This document shows positions 52,808-62,400 of a DNA stretch of 64,000 nt, piece by piece. Under the pieces are notes generated by a model. The model made no database searches, was not told the origin of the DNA, and saw nothing but the letters and a program-made list of their open reading frames with translations. The stretch is taken from contig JAHBUK010000003.1 of the NCBI GenBank assembly GCA_019638115.1, positions 620,001-684,000 of the forward strand, read 5' to 3'. How positions within the stretch are numbered: position 1 is the first letter of the stretch; every line of letters starts with the position of its first letter. The DNA is from Flavobacteriales bacterium. GTDB taxonomy: Bacteria; Bacteroidota; Bacteroidia; Flavobacteriales_F; PHOS-HE28. The translations under genes and the position numbers were made by a program.

Positions 52808-55302
52808 GAGCGGGTCGCCTTGTTGCCGGGCATGCGTGCCTTGTGGTCCTCGCCATGTTGTGCCACCTGGCCGGTATGGCGCAGACCACCCGCATTACCG
52901 GCAAGGTCACCGATGCCCGTACCGGGGAAACACTGCCCTTCGTGAACATCGCGTTCGTGGATGGCAAGGTGGGCACCACCACGGACATCGATGGCAAATA
53001 CAGCATCGATACCTATTACGCCACGGACTCCATTCGCGTCTCCTTCATCGGCTATGTGCCACGCTCCTTCGGCGTAAAGAAGGACAAGGTGCAAGTGATC
53101 GATATCCAGTTGGAGCCTACCAGCCTGGAGCTGGAAACCTTTGTGGTGGTGGGCGGTGGTGAGAATCCGGCCTTCACCATCCTGCGCCGGGTGGTGCAAC
53201 ATAAACCGGCGAACAACCGCGCAAAGCTCACGGCCTACGAATACGAGGCATACAACAAGGTGGAGTTCGACCTCAACAACATCACCGAGGAGTTCACCCG
53301 GAAGAAGCTCTTCAAGCCTTTCGCGTTCATCTTCGATAACATAGACAGCTCCGATACCAAGCCCTATCTGCCCATCTTCATGACGGAGACCCTCTCCGAA
53401 GTGTTCTACCGGCAGAAGCCCAAGGCCCGGCGAGAGCTGATCCGTGGCACCAAGGTGAGCGGAGTGGAGAACGAAAGCGTGTCGCAGTTCATGGGCGACA
53501 TGTACCAGAACGTGAACATCTACGACAACTTCCTGGAGATCTTCGGGAAGAACTTCGTGAGCCCCATTGCCGACGGTGGCCGAAGTTTCTACAACTACTA
53601 CCTGACGGATAGCGCCTACGTTGGCAAGTACTGGTGCTACAAGTTGGAGTTCAGCCCCAAGCGGCCACAGGAGCTCGCCTTCAAGGGTGAAATGTGGATC
53701 AACGACACCACCTATGCCGTGCGCCGCATTGAGGCCGGCATTCACGAAGGTGCCAACCTCAATTTCGTGGATGCTTTTCTGGTGCGCCAGCAGTACGAGC
53801 AAGTGCAGGATGAGGTGTGGATGCTGACCAAGGACGAGCTGGTGGTCGACCTGAACGTGGTGCGCGACACGGGCAAACCCAACAAGAACGCGGTGCAGGG
53901 GCTCTACGGTAGGCGCACGGCCAGCTACCGCGAGTTCAAGATCAACCAACCGCGTGAAGATGCCTTCTACAGCGGGGTGGAGGAGGTGGTCATGGACATC
54001 GACCCCTTGAGCCTGGGTGGTGATTACTGGGACCGCAACAGGCACATGCAGCTATCCGCCAAGGAAAGCGCCATCTATGCCATGGTCGATACCATGAAGA
54101 CCATACCGCGCTTCCGAACCTACCTGGACATCATACAAACGGTGGTAACGGGCTACTACCCGCTGAACGACCTGGAACTTGGGCCCTACTTCACGGCTTA
54201 CAGTTTCAATCCGGTGGAAGGCAATCGGTTCCGCATCGGTGCGCGTACCAGCAGCCAATGGAGCCGCAATGTGGAACTGGAGGGCTATGCCGCCTATGGC
54301 ACGCGCGATACCGAGGTGAAGTTCGGATTCGGTGGCAAGTTCTTCCTGAGCCGTACTCCGCGCCTGATCGGTGGTGCCTATTTCAAACGCGACATTGAAC
54401 AATTGGGCCAGAGCTCAGGCGCGTTCCGCGAGGACAACATCCTCTCCAGTGCGTTGCGCGTGCTGCCCAACGACAAGCTGACCATGGTGGACGAATACCG
54501 CGCCTACTTGGAACGCGAGTGGTTCATGGGCTTCAGCAACACCTTAATGCTCCGCCACCGATCGCTGTTCCCGCGCGGCAGCTTGGACTACATCCGCTTC
54601 GATACGGAAGGTGTGGTGGACCGCGTCAACAGCATCACCACCGCCGAGGTCATCCTCAACACACGTTTCGCCTACAAGGAGAAATACGTGAGCGGCGATT
54701 TCTCGCGCGTGAGCCTGGGTACCAAGTACCCGGTGCTGGAGTTGCACCTGGCCCAGGGCCTGAACGGGGTGTTGCACAGCAACTACGCCTACACAAAAAC
54801 CATTGCGCGTGTGCAGCAGCGCATAGCCATGGGCGTGCTCGGGTGGCAGCGATACACCTTGACCGGTGCACGGGTGTGGGGCACCTTGCCCTATCCACTG
54901 CTGCTCATAAACGCCGGTAACGAAACGTTCTACCTCGATGACATGGCGTTCAACACCATGAATTTCTTCGAGTTCATAAACGACCGCACGGCTTCGCTCT
55001 TCCTGGAGCAACACCTGGAGGGGCTGCTCTTCAACCGTGTGCCCTTGTTCCGTAGGTTGAAGTGGCGCGAAGTGCTGGGCTATAAAATGGCCGTGGGCCA
55101 GTTGGACGACAAGCACCGCAGCGAGATGCAACTGCTTGAGTTCATGTACGATCTCTCGCGCGGTCCCTACATGGAAGCCTCCTTCGGCGTGGAGAACATC
55201 CTGAAAGTGTTGCGCGTGGATGCCATTCGCCGCCTGAGCTACCTGGACCACCCGAAGGCCCGCCCATGGGCCGTACGTTTGACCCTCAACATCACCTTCT
55301 AA
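52804..55302 (+). CDS. DUF5686 / carboxypeptidase-regulatory-like outer-membrane protein
   Basis: Protein of 832 residues with a signal segment ([19 protein letters not shown]). Residues 29-115 are a carboxypeptidase-regulatory-like beta-sandwich ([38 protein letters not shown]). The rest is the DUF5686 region ([32 protein letters not shown]), probably an outer-membrane barrel. This family is common in Bacteroidota and its function is unknown. It is translationally coupled to tatC (ATGA) and followed 2 bp later by lptB, which hints at an envelope-assembly role. Confidence 0.88.
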   Translation: MRAGRLVAGHACLVVLAMLCHLAGMAQTTRITGKVTDARTGETLPFVNIAFVDGKVGTTTDIDGKYSIDTYYATDSIRVSFIGYVPRSFGVKKDKVQVIDIQLEPTSLELETFVVVGGGENPAFTILRRVVQHKPANNRAKLTAYEYEAYNKVEFDLNNITEEFTRKKLFKPFAFIFDNIDSSDTKPYLPIFMTETLSEVFYRQKPKARRELIRGTKVSGVENESVSQFMGDMYQNVNIYDNFLEIFGKNFVSPIADGGRSFYNYYLTDSAYVGKYWCYKLEFSPKRPQELAFKGEMWINDTTYAVRRIEAGIHEGANLNFVDAFLVRQQYEQVQDEVWMLTKDELVVDLNVVRDTGKPNKNAVQGLYGRRTASYREFKINQPREDAFYSGVEEVVMDIDPLSLGGDYWDRNRHMQLSAKESAIYAMVDTMKTIPRFRTYLDIIQTVVTGYYPLNDLELGPYFTAYSFNPVEGNRFRIGARTSSQWSRNVELEGYAAYGTRDTEVKFGFGGKFFLSRTPRLIGGAYFKRDIEQLGQSSGAFREDNILSSALRVLPNDKLTMVDEYRAYLEREWFMGFSNTLMLRHRSLFPRGSLDYIRFDTEGVVDRVNSITTAEVILNTRFAYKEKYVSGDFSRVSLGTKYPVLELHLAQGLNGVLHSNYAYTKTIARVQQRIAMGVLGWQRYTLTGARVWGTLPYPLLLINAGNETFYLDDMAFNTMNFFEFINDRTASLFLEQHLEGLLFNRVPLFRRLKWREVLGYKMAVGQLDDKHRSEMQLLEFMYDLSRGPYMEASFGVENILKVLRVDAIRRLSYLDHPKARPWAVRLTLNITF

Positions 55303-55303
55303 C

Positions 55304-56032
55304 GTGCTAAAGGCGGTCGAACTCATCAAGCGCTACAAGCGCCGCACCGTGGTAAGCGGCGCCAACGTGGAAGTGCGCCAGGGCGAGATCGTGGGCCTGC
55401 TCGGGCCCAACGGTGCCGGCAAGACCACCACCTTCTACATGATCGTGGGGCTCATCAAACCCAATGAGGGGCACGTTTACCTGGACGATCACGACATCAC
55501 CGACCTGGCCATGTACAAGCGGGCGCAGCAAGGCATCGGCTACCTGCCACAGGAGGCCAGTGTGTTCCGTAAGCTCAGCGTGGAGGACAACATCCGCGCG
55601 ATCCTCGAACTGAGCGGCAAGCCACGCGCTGAGCAGGCTCGCAGATTGGAGGAACTGTTGGACGAATTCGGCCTGCAACACGTGCGCAAGAACATGGGTG
55701 ATGTGCTTAGCGGAGGAGAGCGACGCCGCACCGAGATCGCACGCGCACTGGCCACCGATCCGCGGTTCATCCTGCTCGATGAGCCCTTCGCCGGTGTGGA
55801 CCCCATCGCCGTGGAGGACATCCAGGGCATTGTGGCCAAGCTGAAGGAGAAGAACATCGGCATCCTGATCACCGACCACAATGTGCAGGAAACGCTGAGC
55901 ATCACGGACCGGGCGTACTTGCTGTACGAAGGCCGTATCCTGAAACACGGTACCGCCGAGGATCTTGCTGGCGACGAGCAGGTGCGCGAGAAATACTTGG
56001 GTAGGAACTTCGTGCTTAGGAGAAAGGTGTAG
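55304..56032 (+). CDS. lptB: LPS export ABC transporter ATP-binding protein LptB
   Basis: ATPase of 242 residues that drives lipopolysaccharide extraction by LptFG. Walker A is [19 protein letters not shown], the signature is [15 protein letters not shown], and Walker B is [16 protein letters not shown]. The start codon is GTG ([14 protein letters not shown]), 1 bp after the stop codon of the preceding gene. The Asp/Gly-rich LptB-type sequence distinguishes it from other ATPases. Repeat arrays begin right after its stop. Confidence 0.95.
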   Translation: MLKAVELIKRYKRRTVVSGANVEVRQGEIVGLLGPNGAGKTTTFYMIVGLIKPNEGHVYLDDHDITDLAMYKRAQQGIGYLPQEASVFRKLSVEDNIRAILELSGKPRAEQARRLEELLDEFGLQHVRKNMGDVLSGGERRRTEIARALATDPRFILLDEPFAGVDPIAVEDIQGIVAKLKEKNIGILITDHNVQETLSITDRAYLLYEGRILKHGTAEDLAGDEQVREKYLGRNFVLRRKV

Positions 56033-56043
56033 CGAGGCTCGAT

Positions 56044-56215
56044 CAGAAAGGCTCAAGCTACAAGGACACAACTATCAAGCTTCAAGCATCAAAGCACAAC
56101 TATCAAGCTTCAAGAGTTCAAGCATCAAGGCTCGACTATCAAGCATCAAGAATTCAAGCATCAAAGGACAAGAACAATAGGCTCAAGGTTCAACGGTCAA
56201 GGTTAAGGCAACAAT
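56044..56215 (+). repeat. Left arm heptad array (NNTCAAG) before the four-helix-bundle gene
   Basis: Degenerate 7-bp units ending in CAAG, for example TATCAAG, CTTCAAG, CATCAAG, GCTCAAG, GGTCAAG. They run from the end of lptB toward the ORF at 56251. Units are the reverse complement of those in the right arm at 56671-57022. Confidence 0.9.
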
Positions 56216-56250
56216 GGCACAGCGGTGGTGGGTCGTAGGGCCTGATACAC

Positions 56251-56622
56251 ATGGAGGAGCGCGTTTATGATCTGGAGGAGAGGCTTGCGGTGTTCGCCGC
56301 CAGGGTGGTGGTCCATGTGGATCGCATGCCACGCACGCTCGCAGGTAGGTATTACGGTGGGCAATTGCTTCGAAGTGCCGGCTCACCTGCGCTGCATTAT
56401 GGCGAGGCACAAGCTGCCGAGTCCGATGCCGACTTCATTCATAAGTGCAAGATCGCCCACAAAGAGCTGAAGGAAAGCAGAACCAACCTCCGTATTCAGA
56501 TCCTTGCCAAGCTGATTCCGCTTACGGATGCCGATGTGGCATGGCTCATTCAAGAATGCGAAGAGCTTGTCCGCATAATGGGCAAGATCATCGCCATTAA
56601 GAAAAGAGGTTCACGGGGTTAG
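56251..56622 (+). CDS. Four-helix-bundle protein, S23 / bAvd-like
   Basis: Protein of 123 residues, helical throughout, of the family found as ORFs in 23S rRNA intervening sequences and as the Avd accessory protein of diversity-generating retroelements. Family features are VYDLEERLAVFAARVVVHVDRMP, YYGGQLLRSAGSPALHYGEAQ and HKELKESRTNLRIQIL. Basic residues suggest nucleic-acid binding. It stands alone: no reverse transcriptase or rRNA is in the window. Inverted heptad arrays flank it on both sides, so its transcript could fold into a long stem with the gene in the loop. Molecular function is not established for stand-alone members. Confidence 0.9.
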   Translation: MEERVYDLEERLAVFAARVVVHVDRMPRTLAGRYYGGQLLRSAGSPALHYGEAQAAESDADFIHKCKIAHKELKESRTNLRIQILAKLIPLTDADVAWLIQECEELVRIMGKIIAIKKRGSRG

Positions 56623-56670
56623 AACCCGAGTCCTTGGATCGTGGTCATTCTCAGACCGATCCTTCAAGGC

Positions 56671-57022
56671 TTGCAGCACGAACTCTTGAAGCGTGAGTTC
56701 TTGAAGCTTGAACTCTTCCGGCTTGAGTCCTTGAAGCTTGAACTATTGAAGCTTGAGTCCTTGAAGCTTGAGTCATTGAAGCTTGAGTCCTTGAAGCTTG
56801 AACTCTTGAAGCTTGAACTCTTGATGCTTGAGCTCTTGAAGCTTGAACTCTTGATGCTTGAGTACTTCCAGCTTGAGTACTTGCAGCTTGAACTATTGAA
56901 GCTTGAGTCCTTGAAGCTTGAGTCCTTGAAGCTTGAGTACTTGAAGCTTGAGTACTTGAAGCTTGAACTCTTGCAGCTTGAGTCCTTGAAGCTTGAACTC
57001 TTGCAGCTTGAGTCCTTGATGC
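56671..57022 (+). repeat. Right arm 15-bp minisatellite (7+8 bp units)
   Basis: About 23 copies of a unit close to CTTGAAGCTTGARTC, made of a heptad (CTTGAAG) and an octad (CTTGAACT or CTTGAGTC). It runs up to 4 bp before the purS stop codon. All frames stay open because 15 is a multiple of 3; the frame MVILRPILQ... with ESLKL/ELLKL pentapeptides is an artefact candidate rather than a clear gene. Confidence 0.95.
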
Positions 57023-57026
57023 TTTG

Positions 57027-57281
57027 TCAGGCCTCTTCCACCGAGAAGCTGTACTTCTCCATCACCTGGTTGGCCAGCAGCTTCTTGCAGGCTTCGTCCA
57101 CCTTGGCCTCGGCGGCTTTCTTGTCGGCGGCTTCCACGTGCAGGGTGATGTGCTTGCCGATGCGCACGCCGCTGATCTCCGGCAGTCCCAGACCGCTCAT
57201 GGCGCCGGTTACCGCCTTGCCTTGGGGGTCCAGCAGGTTGTCGTGGGGCATTACATCGATGGAGGCGCGGAAGGTCTTCAT
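57027..57281 (-). CDS. purS: Phosphoribosylformylglycinamidine synthase subunit PurS
   Basis: Small subunit (84 residues) of the three-part FGAM synthase (PurS, PurQ, PurL) of purine synthesis. It has KTFRASIDVMPHDNLLDPQGKAVTGAM and GVRIGKHITLHVEA, typical of PurS, with a C-terminal MEKYSFSVEEA. The start at 57281 (MKTFRAS) is the family start. purL and purQ are not in the window. A repeat array directly follows its stop codon. Confidence 0.93.
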   Translation of the reverse strand: MKTFRASIDVMPHDNLLDPQGKAVTGAMSGLGLPEISGVRIGKHITLHVEAADKKAAEAKVDEACKKLLANQVMEKYSFSVEEA

Positions 57282-57301
57282 GGGTGCAAAGGTCAGGAGG
57301 T

Positions 57302-57412
57302 TCAGGTGAAGTGCCAAGTGTCAAGTGACAAGTGTGAAGTGCCAAGGCGCGAGCATAGGCGGAAGGACTTGAACCCTTGTCACTTGTCCCTTGCTACTTG
57401 GTCTTGAACACT
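57302..57412. repeat. Inverted heptad array (TGNCAAG) between purS and pssA
   Basis: The left arm has GGTGAAG, TGCCAAG, TGTCAAG, TGACAAG, TGTGAAG and TGCCAAG in exact 7-bp steps. The right arm has CTTGAAC, CCTTGTC, ACTTGTC, CCTTGCT and ACTTGGT, which reach into the last codons of pssA. The arms are separated by about 20 bp. Confidence 0.88.
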
Positions 57413-58203
57413 CGCCCCCAGAATGGGCTGAGGATGTACAGGACCAGGATAAGCGGAACGGCCAGGATGCCGTAGAGTGCCACCAGCACCGCCCCGGCGC
57501 CCCCCAGCAGGTAGATGACCTCATTGCCCTGCCAGCGGAAGTGCTTGAACTTCAGGGAGGGGAGGGGGAGTTCGGAGAGCATGAGGGTGGCCATCGCCAG
57601 CCCGGCCGCGAAGAGCGCTGACGGGCTTTCCAGTAGGCTGTCCACAATATCCCGTAACCACCACTGGGAGTCGCTTTCTTTAGGCAACGCTTCACCTTGG
57701 GAGGCTAGAACTAAAGCAGCCCAGAACAATGCGTTGGCAGGCGTTGGTAGACCTAAGAAACCATTGCTCTGGCGTGTATCCACATTGAATTTTGCCAAGC
57801 GCCAAGCCGAGGCCACGACAATGACCAAGAGAGTGACAATTAAGATTGTCAGGTCCGCCGGGTTCCTATTAACAACGTTGAAGAAAGAATATTCCAGGTC
57901 GCGCCAGCTGGCTTCGGCATTAGTGACAGCACTTGTTGATAGAAGCCCAGCGTAGCCAATTATAATCCCCGGCGCCACCCCAAAAGTCACCATGTCCGCC
58001 AAGCTGTCCAACTGAGCGCCCAAGGGAGATCCGCCACCCAATGCCCGGGCCGCAAGGCCATCGAACACATCGAACACCGCCCCGGCGAACACCAGCCAAC
58101 ACGCCAGTGTTAGCTGTCCTTGGGAGGCCAGCAGTATGGAGCCGAACCCACAGCATAGGTTCGCGGTGGTAAGTAGGTCTGGAATACGCGGCAAACGTGC
58201 CAT
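57394..58203 (-). CDS. pssA: CDP-diacylglycerol-serine O-phosphatidyltransferase
   Basis: Membrane enzyme of 269 residues that makes phosphatidylserine from CDP-diacylglycerol and serine. The CDP-alcohol phosphotransferase motif DGLAARALGGGSPLGAQLDSLAD is complete (D-G-x2-A-R-x8-G-x3-D-x3-D). About six hydrophobic segments follow. The start MARLPRIPDLLTTANLCCG at 58203 matches homologues. Bases 57620-57960 look less GC-rich than the neighbourhood, in the middle of the gene. Confidence 0.93.
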   Translation of the reverse strand: MARLPRIPDLLTTANLCCGFGSILLASQGQLTLACWLVFAGAVFDVFDGLAARALGGGSPLGAQLDSLADMVTFGVAPGIIIGYAGLLSTSAVTNAEASWRDLEYSFFNVVNRNPADLTILIVTLLVIVVASAWRLAKFNVDTRQSNGFLGLPTPANALFWAALVLASQGEALPKESDSQWWLRDIVDSLLESPSALFAAGLAMATLMLSELPLPSLKFKHFRWQGNEVIYLLGGAGAVLVALYGILAVPLILVLYILSPFWGRVFKTK

Positions 58204-58310
58204 TTGGGAGCGGTCTTCCGCTTTGGTGGTAGCGGCGGGCCGAAGTTCAGATAATTTCGGGGCAATGATCGAGGCCACCTTCTGTTAATAGCTGCGTCAA
58301 TACGAAGCGG

Positions 58311-59414
58311 ATGAACACTCTTGGAATGATCGCCTTGCGCAGCGCAACAGTAGCCGTTGTAACGCTGGGCATGCACGGTGCCATACTGGCGCAGACCGAT
58401 GCTCCCAAATACAGCAACGAGTTCCTGGCGATCGGCGTGGGCGCCCGCGCCTTGGGCATGGGCAGCGCATACACCAGCGTGGTGAACGATGTGACCAGCG
58501 GCTACTGGAACCCCGCCGGCATCCTGGGCGTGAAGGGCGACCTGCAGGTGGGCTTAATGCACAGTGAGTACTTCGCCGGCATTGCCAAGTACGACTACAT
58601 CGGCCTGGCCAAGCCCATCGATTCCAACAGCACCATCGGCTTCACCTTCATCCGATTCGGCATCGACAACATCCCCAACACCATCGATCTCATCGACCCC
58701 TCCGGGAACATCGATTACGATCGCATCACCTCATTCAGCTCGGCAGACCATGCCTTCATCGTTACCTACGCCCGTAAGCTGGGCATACCCGGTCTCCGTG
58801 TGGGTGGTAACGCCAAAGTGATCTACCGCCGTGTGGGCCAGTTCGGACAGGCTTGGGGCTTCGGGTTGGATGGCGGTTTGCAATACGACCGTGACCGGTG
58901 GCGCTTCAGTGCTGTGGCACGCGATGTTACCGGAACCTTCAACGCTTGGAGCTACACACTGGACCAACGTACGGTCGATGTATTCCAGCAGACCAACAAC
59001 GAGATCCCGGAGAACAGCGTGGAAGTGACCCTGCCCCGCATGATGATCGGCGCCGCACGCCAATTCGATGTGGGTGATAAGATCGACATCATTGCCGCGG
59101 TGGACCTGGAGAACACCTTCGATGGGCGACGCAACACGCTGATCAAGTCCAGCACCTGGAGCTGCGATCCGCGCGTGGGCCTGGAGGTGGGCTACGCTGG
59201 CATCGTTTACCTGCGCACCGGGTTCAGCTACTTCCAATATGTGTCTGACATCCAGGACAAACAACGCCTCACGATGCAGCCCAACATCGGCCTCGGACTG
59301 CGCATAAAGAGCGTTACGTTGGATTACGCACTGACCGATATCGGTGATGCCAGTGTGGCCTTGTATTCCAATGTCTTCTCATTGAAGTTCGACCTCTTCA
59401 AACGGGACTCATGA
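58311..59414 (+). CDS. PorV/PorQ-family outer-membrane protein (PorV2-like)
   Basis: Protein of 367 residues with a signal peptide (ending around HGAILAQ) and a FadL-like barrel. EFLAIGVGARALGMGSAYTSVVNDVTSGYWNPAGI is the family signature of PorV-type proteins. T9SS PorV shuttles clients to the PorU sortase. The next gene overlaps by 4 bp (ATGA) and encodes a C25 peptidase-like protein, so the pair is a PorV2/PorU2-type set. Several T9SS clients in the window fit this. Confidence 0.88.
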   Translation: MNTLGMIALRSATVAVVTLGMHGAILAQTDAPKYSNEFLAIGVGARALGMGSAYTSVVNDVTSGYWNPAGILGVKGDLQVGLMHSEYFAGIAKYDYIGLAKPIDSNSTIGFTFIRFGIDNIPNTIDLIDPSGNIDYDRITSFSSADHAFIVTYARKLGIPGLRVGGNAKVIYRRVGQFGQAWGFGLDGGLQYDRDRWRFSAVARDVTGTFNAWSYTLDQRTVDVFQQTNNEIPENSVEVTLPRMMIGAARQFDVGDKIDIIAAVDLENTFDGRRNTLIKSSTWSCDPRVGLEVGYAGIVYLRTGFSYFQYVSDIQDKQRLTMQPNIGLGLRIKSVTLDYALTDIGDASVALYSNVFSLKFDLFKRDS

Positions 59415-62400
59415 TAAGAGCACTACTGTCGGTCTGTCTTGTGCTGAACGCCTTCGCAGCTGTGGCCCAGTTGGGTTTCGGTAACGAATGGATCGCCTAC
59501 GACCGACAGTACTGGCGCTTTCAGGTCCACGAGGACGGTATCTACCGCATTGATTCGCTGACACTGGCCAACGCCGGGTTCCCCTTGGCCAGTGTTGCGC
59601 CGGCGGATCTTATGCTTTTTGCGCGCGAACAGCAGGTGCCCATCTACATAGAAGGTGGTGATGACGGGGTGTTCAACGATGGCGATTTTATCGAGTTCGT
59701 GGGCCGCGCCAACGATGGCTGGCTCGACGCGCTGATGTATACCAACCCCGGCCACCAGCCCAATCCTTACTTCAGCCTGCACAACGATTCCATTCGGTAC
59801 TACCTCACTTGGGATCCGGCAGCTCCGAAAGAGCGCGTGCAGCCTTACTCCAACACGGATTTTACTGCGGTGCCCATGACCGCTTGGGCGTGGGGCGATG
59901 CGGTGGCCGGCTTCAACCGGGCCTATTACCCGGGCTTTGCTTTGGACGGTGTTTCCAGCGGCTTCATGACCCAGGGCGAAGGGTGGATGCGAAGCCAGGC
60001 CATGCTCGCTCCGGGGAACAACGCCGAGGTGTCCATCACCGTTCCCACGCCGCGCTTGTACACCGGCACCGGTGCTCCGGAAGCGGAGGTGCATACCATC
60101 GTGGCAGGAGCCAACCACATCGGGGATCAGCAGCTGCTCACCAATCACCATTTGGTGGTCGGTCATGGAGCAGCATCCGGCACCACTTTCCTGGATACCA
60201 TCTTCAGCAGTTATGAGGTGATCCGCTCCACCAAGCGAATACCGCACACCGCGCTGGGGGCCAATGTGGTGATCCGTCTTAGGGCGCAGAACGACCTGAC
60301 CGGTTTCGGCCAGGCCGGCTCCACCACACCCAACTACACCGATCGGCAGGCGCTTGCGTACCTGAAGGTCCGCTATGGGCGCGACTTCAACCTGCAGAAT
60401 GTGGCGCAACGCGAACTCTGGTTGCAGGACAGCCCCAATGACGACCTGGCGCATGTGGATTTTGGCACGTTCTCCGGCACTCCGGTGCTGTACAGCTGGG
60501 GGCAACCAATGCGCCGCATCATTCCCACCCAATCCGGCAACCGCTGGAAAGCGATGGTGCCGGCGGACGGGCTGGAGGACCAGACACGCATCATGATCCA
60601 CAGCCAGCAGACCGTGCGCCCGGTGCTGGATCTGGTGCGGGTGAATGGCACCGGTTATTTCACCGACTTCAGCCTGCTTGAGGCCGATAGCGCGCTGCTG
60701 ATCGTAACGCATGCCTCGCTGATGAACGCGGCCATGCAGTACGCCAATTACCGCGAGAACCAGGCGCCGATGGAGCCGGTAAATCGGCGCTCGCCCGTGG
60801 TGCTTGCGGACGTGGATGAGCTCTACGACCAGTTCGGTGGTGGTATCCCCAAGAACTCCTTCGCCATACGGCGCTATGGGCGCTATCTCCTGAACACCTG
60901 GAGCACCGATCCGCAGGGCCTTTTCCTCATCGGCAAGTCCGTGCAGACCGCTTCCTACCCGGCCAGCAACCAAGGCATACGCTCGCACAACTCCACCACC
61001 GCGGCCACGCAGGAAGCCTATGCGCGTTGCCTGGTGCCCACCTACGGCCAACCTCCCAGCGATCCCTGCCTCGCCATCGGCCTGCGTTTCGATCCCCGGG
61101 TGCTGGAGATCCCCGTTGGCCGCTTGAGTGCAAGCTCTTCGCAGGAAGTGCTCGCCTACCTTGGTAAAGTGCAGGCTTTCGAGGCACAGCAACCCGCTGC
61201 TTGGATGAAGAACATCCTGCACTTCCGAGGTGGCTTCAATTCCGCGGAGAACCAGCTCTTCCAAGCCTTGATGAACGGCTACAAGACCATCATCCAGGAT
61301 ACCTGCTTCGGTGGCAATGTGATCACCTTCTCCAAGAACGCCTCCTCCATTTTCCAGCAGGTCTCCGCAGACAGCGTTCGCCACTATATCGAGGACGAGG
61401 GCGTTACCCTGATGACCTTCATGGCCCATGCCTATGCCAGTGGTTTCGACATCAGCATAGACAACCCGGCCAACTACAACTGGAACGGTAAGCACCCCCT
61501 GATACTGGGGAATAGCTGCTACATCGGCAACGTACACCTCAACTCCAACCTGAGCACCAGTGAGCAATGGACCCTGATGCCTGCTGCCGGCCCGGTCGGG
61601 TTCCTGGCCAGTGTGGATGTCGGGTACCCCGTTTTCCTTTCCGAGTATTCCCGTGAATTCTATCGCAGCTTCGGGTCGGTCAACTACGGTCGCAGTATCG
61701 GGAGGCACATGCGGCATGCTACGTTCGAGCAGCTCTCTTTCTCCAACGATATCCGCCGGGTTAGCAACTCGCACACCTTCACCTTGCAGGGTGACCCCAT
61801 GCTGGTGCTGAATTCGTGGCCCAAGCCGGATTATGTGATCACCCCGCAGGACGTCTCCTACGACCCCGTTCCGGTGAATGCCGACGTGGATACCTTCCAA
61901 GTTCGGGTGGCGGTGAAGAACATCGGTAAGGCCGTTGGTGGCGGCTTCAACGTGGCCCTCGACCGGAACACTGCGGGGCTTCCTGAGCAGAATTACCTCA
62001 CCACGCTCAACAACGTCTACCTCCGCGATACGGCGGTGTTCAACATTCCCACCCTGGGCACCAGCGGTGGGCAGGGACTGAACAACTTGAACATCCGTGT
62101 GGACCTCGATCCCGAGCAGATCGATGAGCTGGACAACACCTTCAACAACCAGTTGAGCACCACCCTGCAGATCACCTCCGGAGACTTGGTGCCGGTGTAC
62201 CCCTACAACTACGCCATAGTGCCGGAGCCCACGCCCACCCTGAAGGGCAGCACCGGCGATCCCCTGGCACCCGTGCGCAACTACGTGTTCGAGATCGATA
62301 CCACCGACCTCTTCAACAGTCCCGTGCGCGAGAGCGTGATGCTGTCCGCGCCAGGTGGTGTGGTCAGCTGGCAGCCGCAGTCCATCTATGCGCTCAACAG

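Noticed and set aside
56251..56622. Diversity-generating retroelement with Avd
   Set aside because: No reverse transcriptase, template repeat or variable repeat was seen in the window.
56044..57022. CRISPR array
   Set aside because: Units are 7-15 bp with no unique spacers and no cas genes nearby.
56641..57309. Leucine-rich pentapeptide-repeat protein frame
   Set aside because: The 15-bp repeat keeps any frame open; the end of the frame is antisense to purS, and no signal or start context supports a gene.
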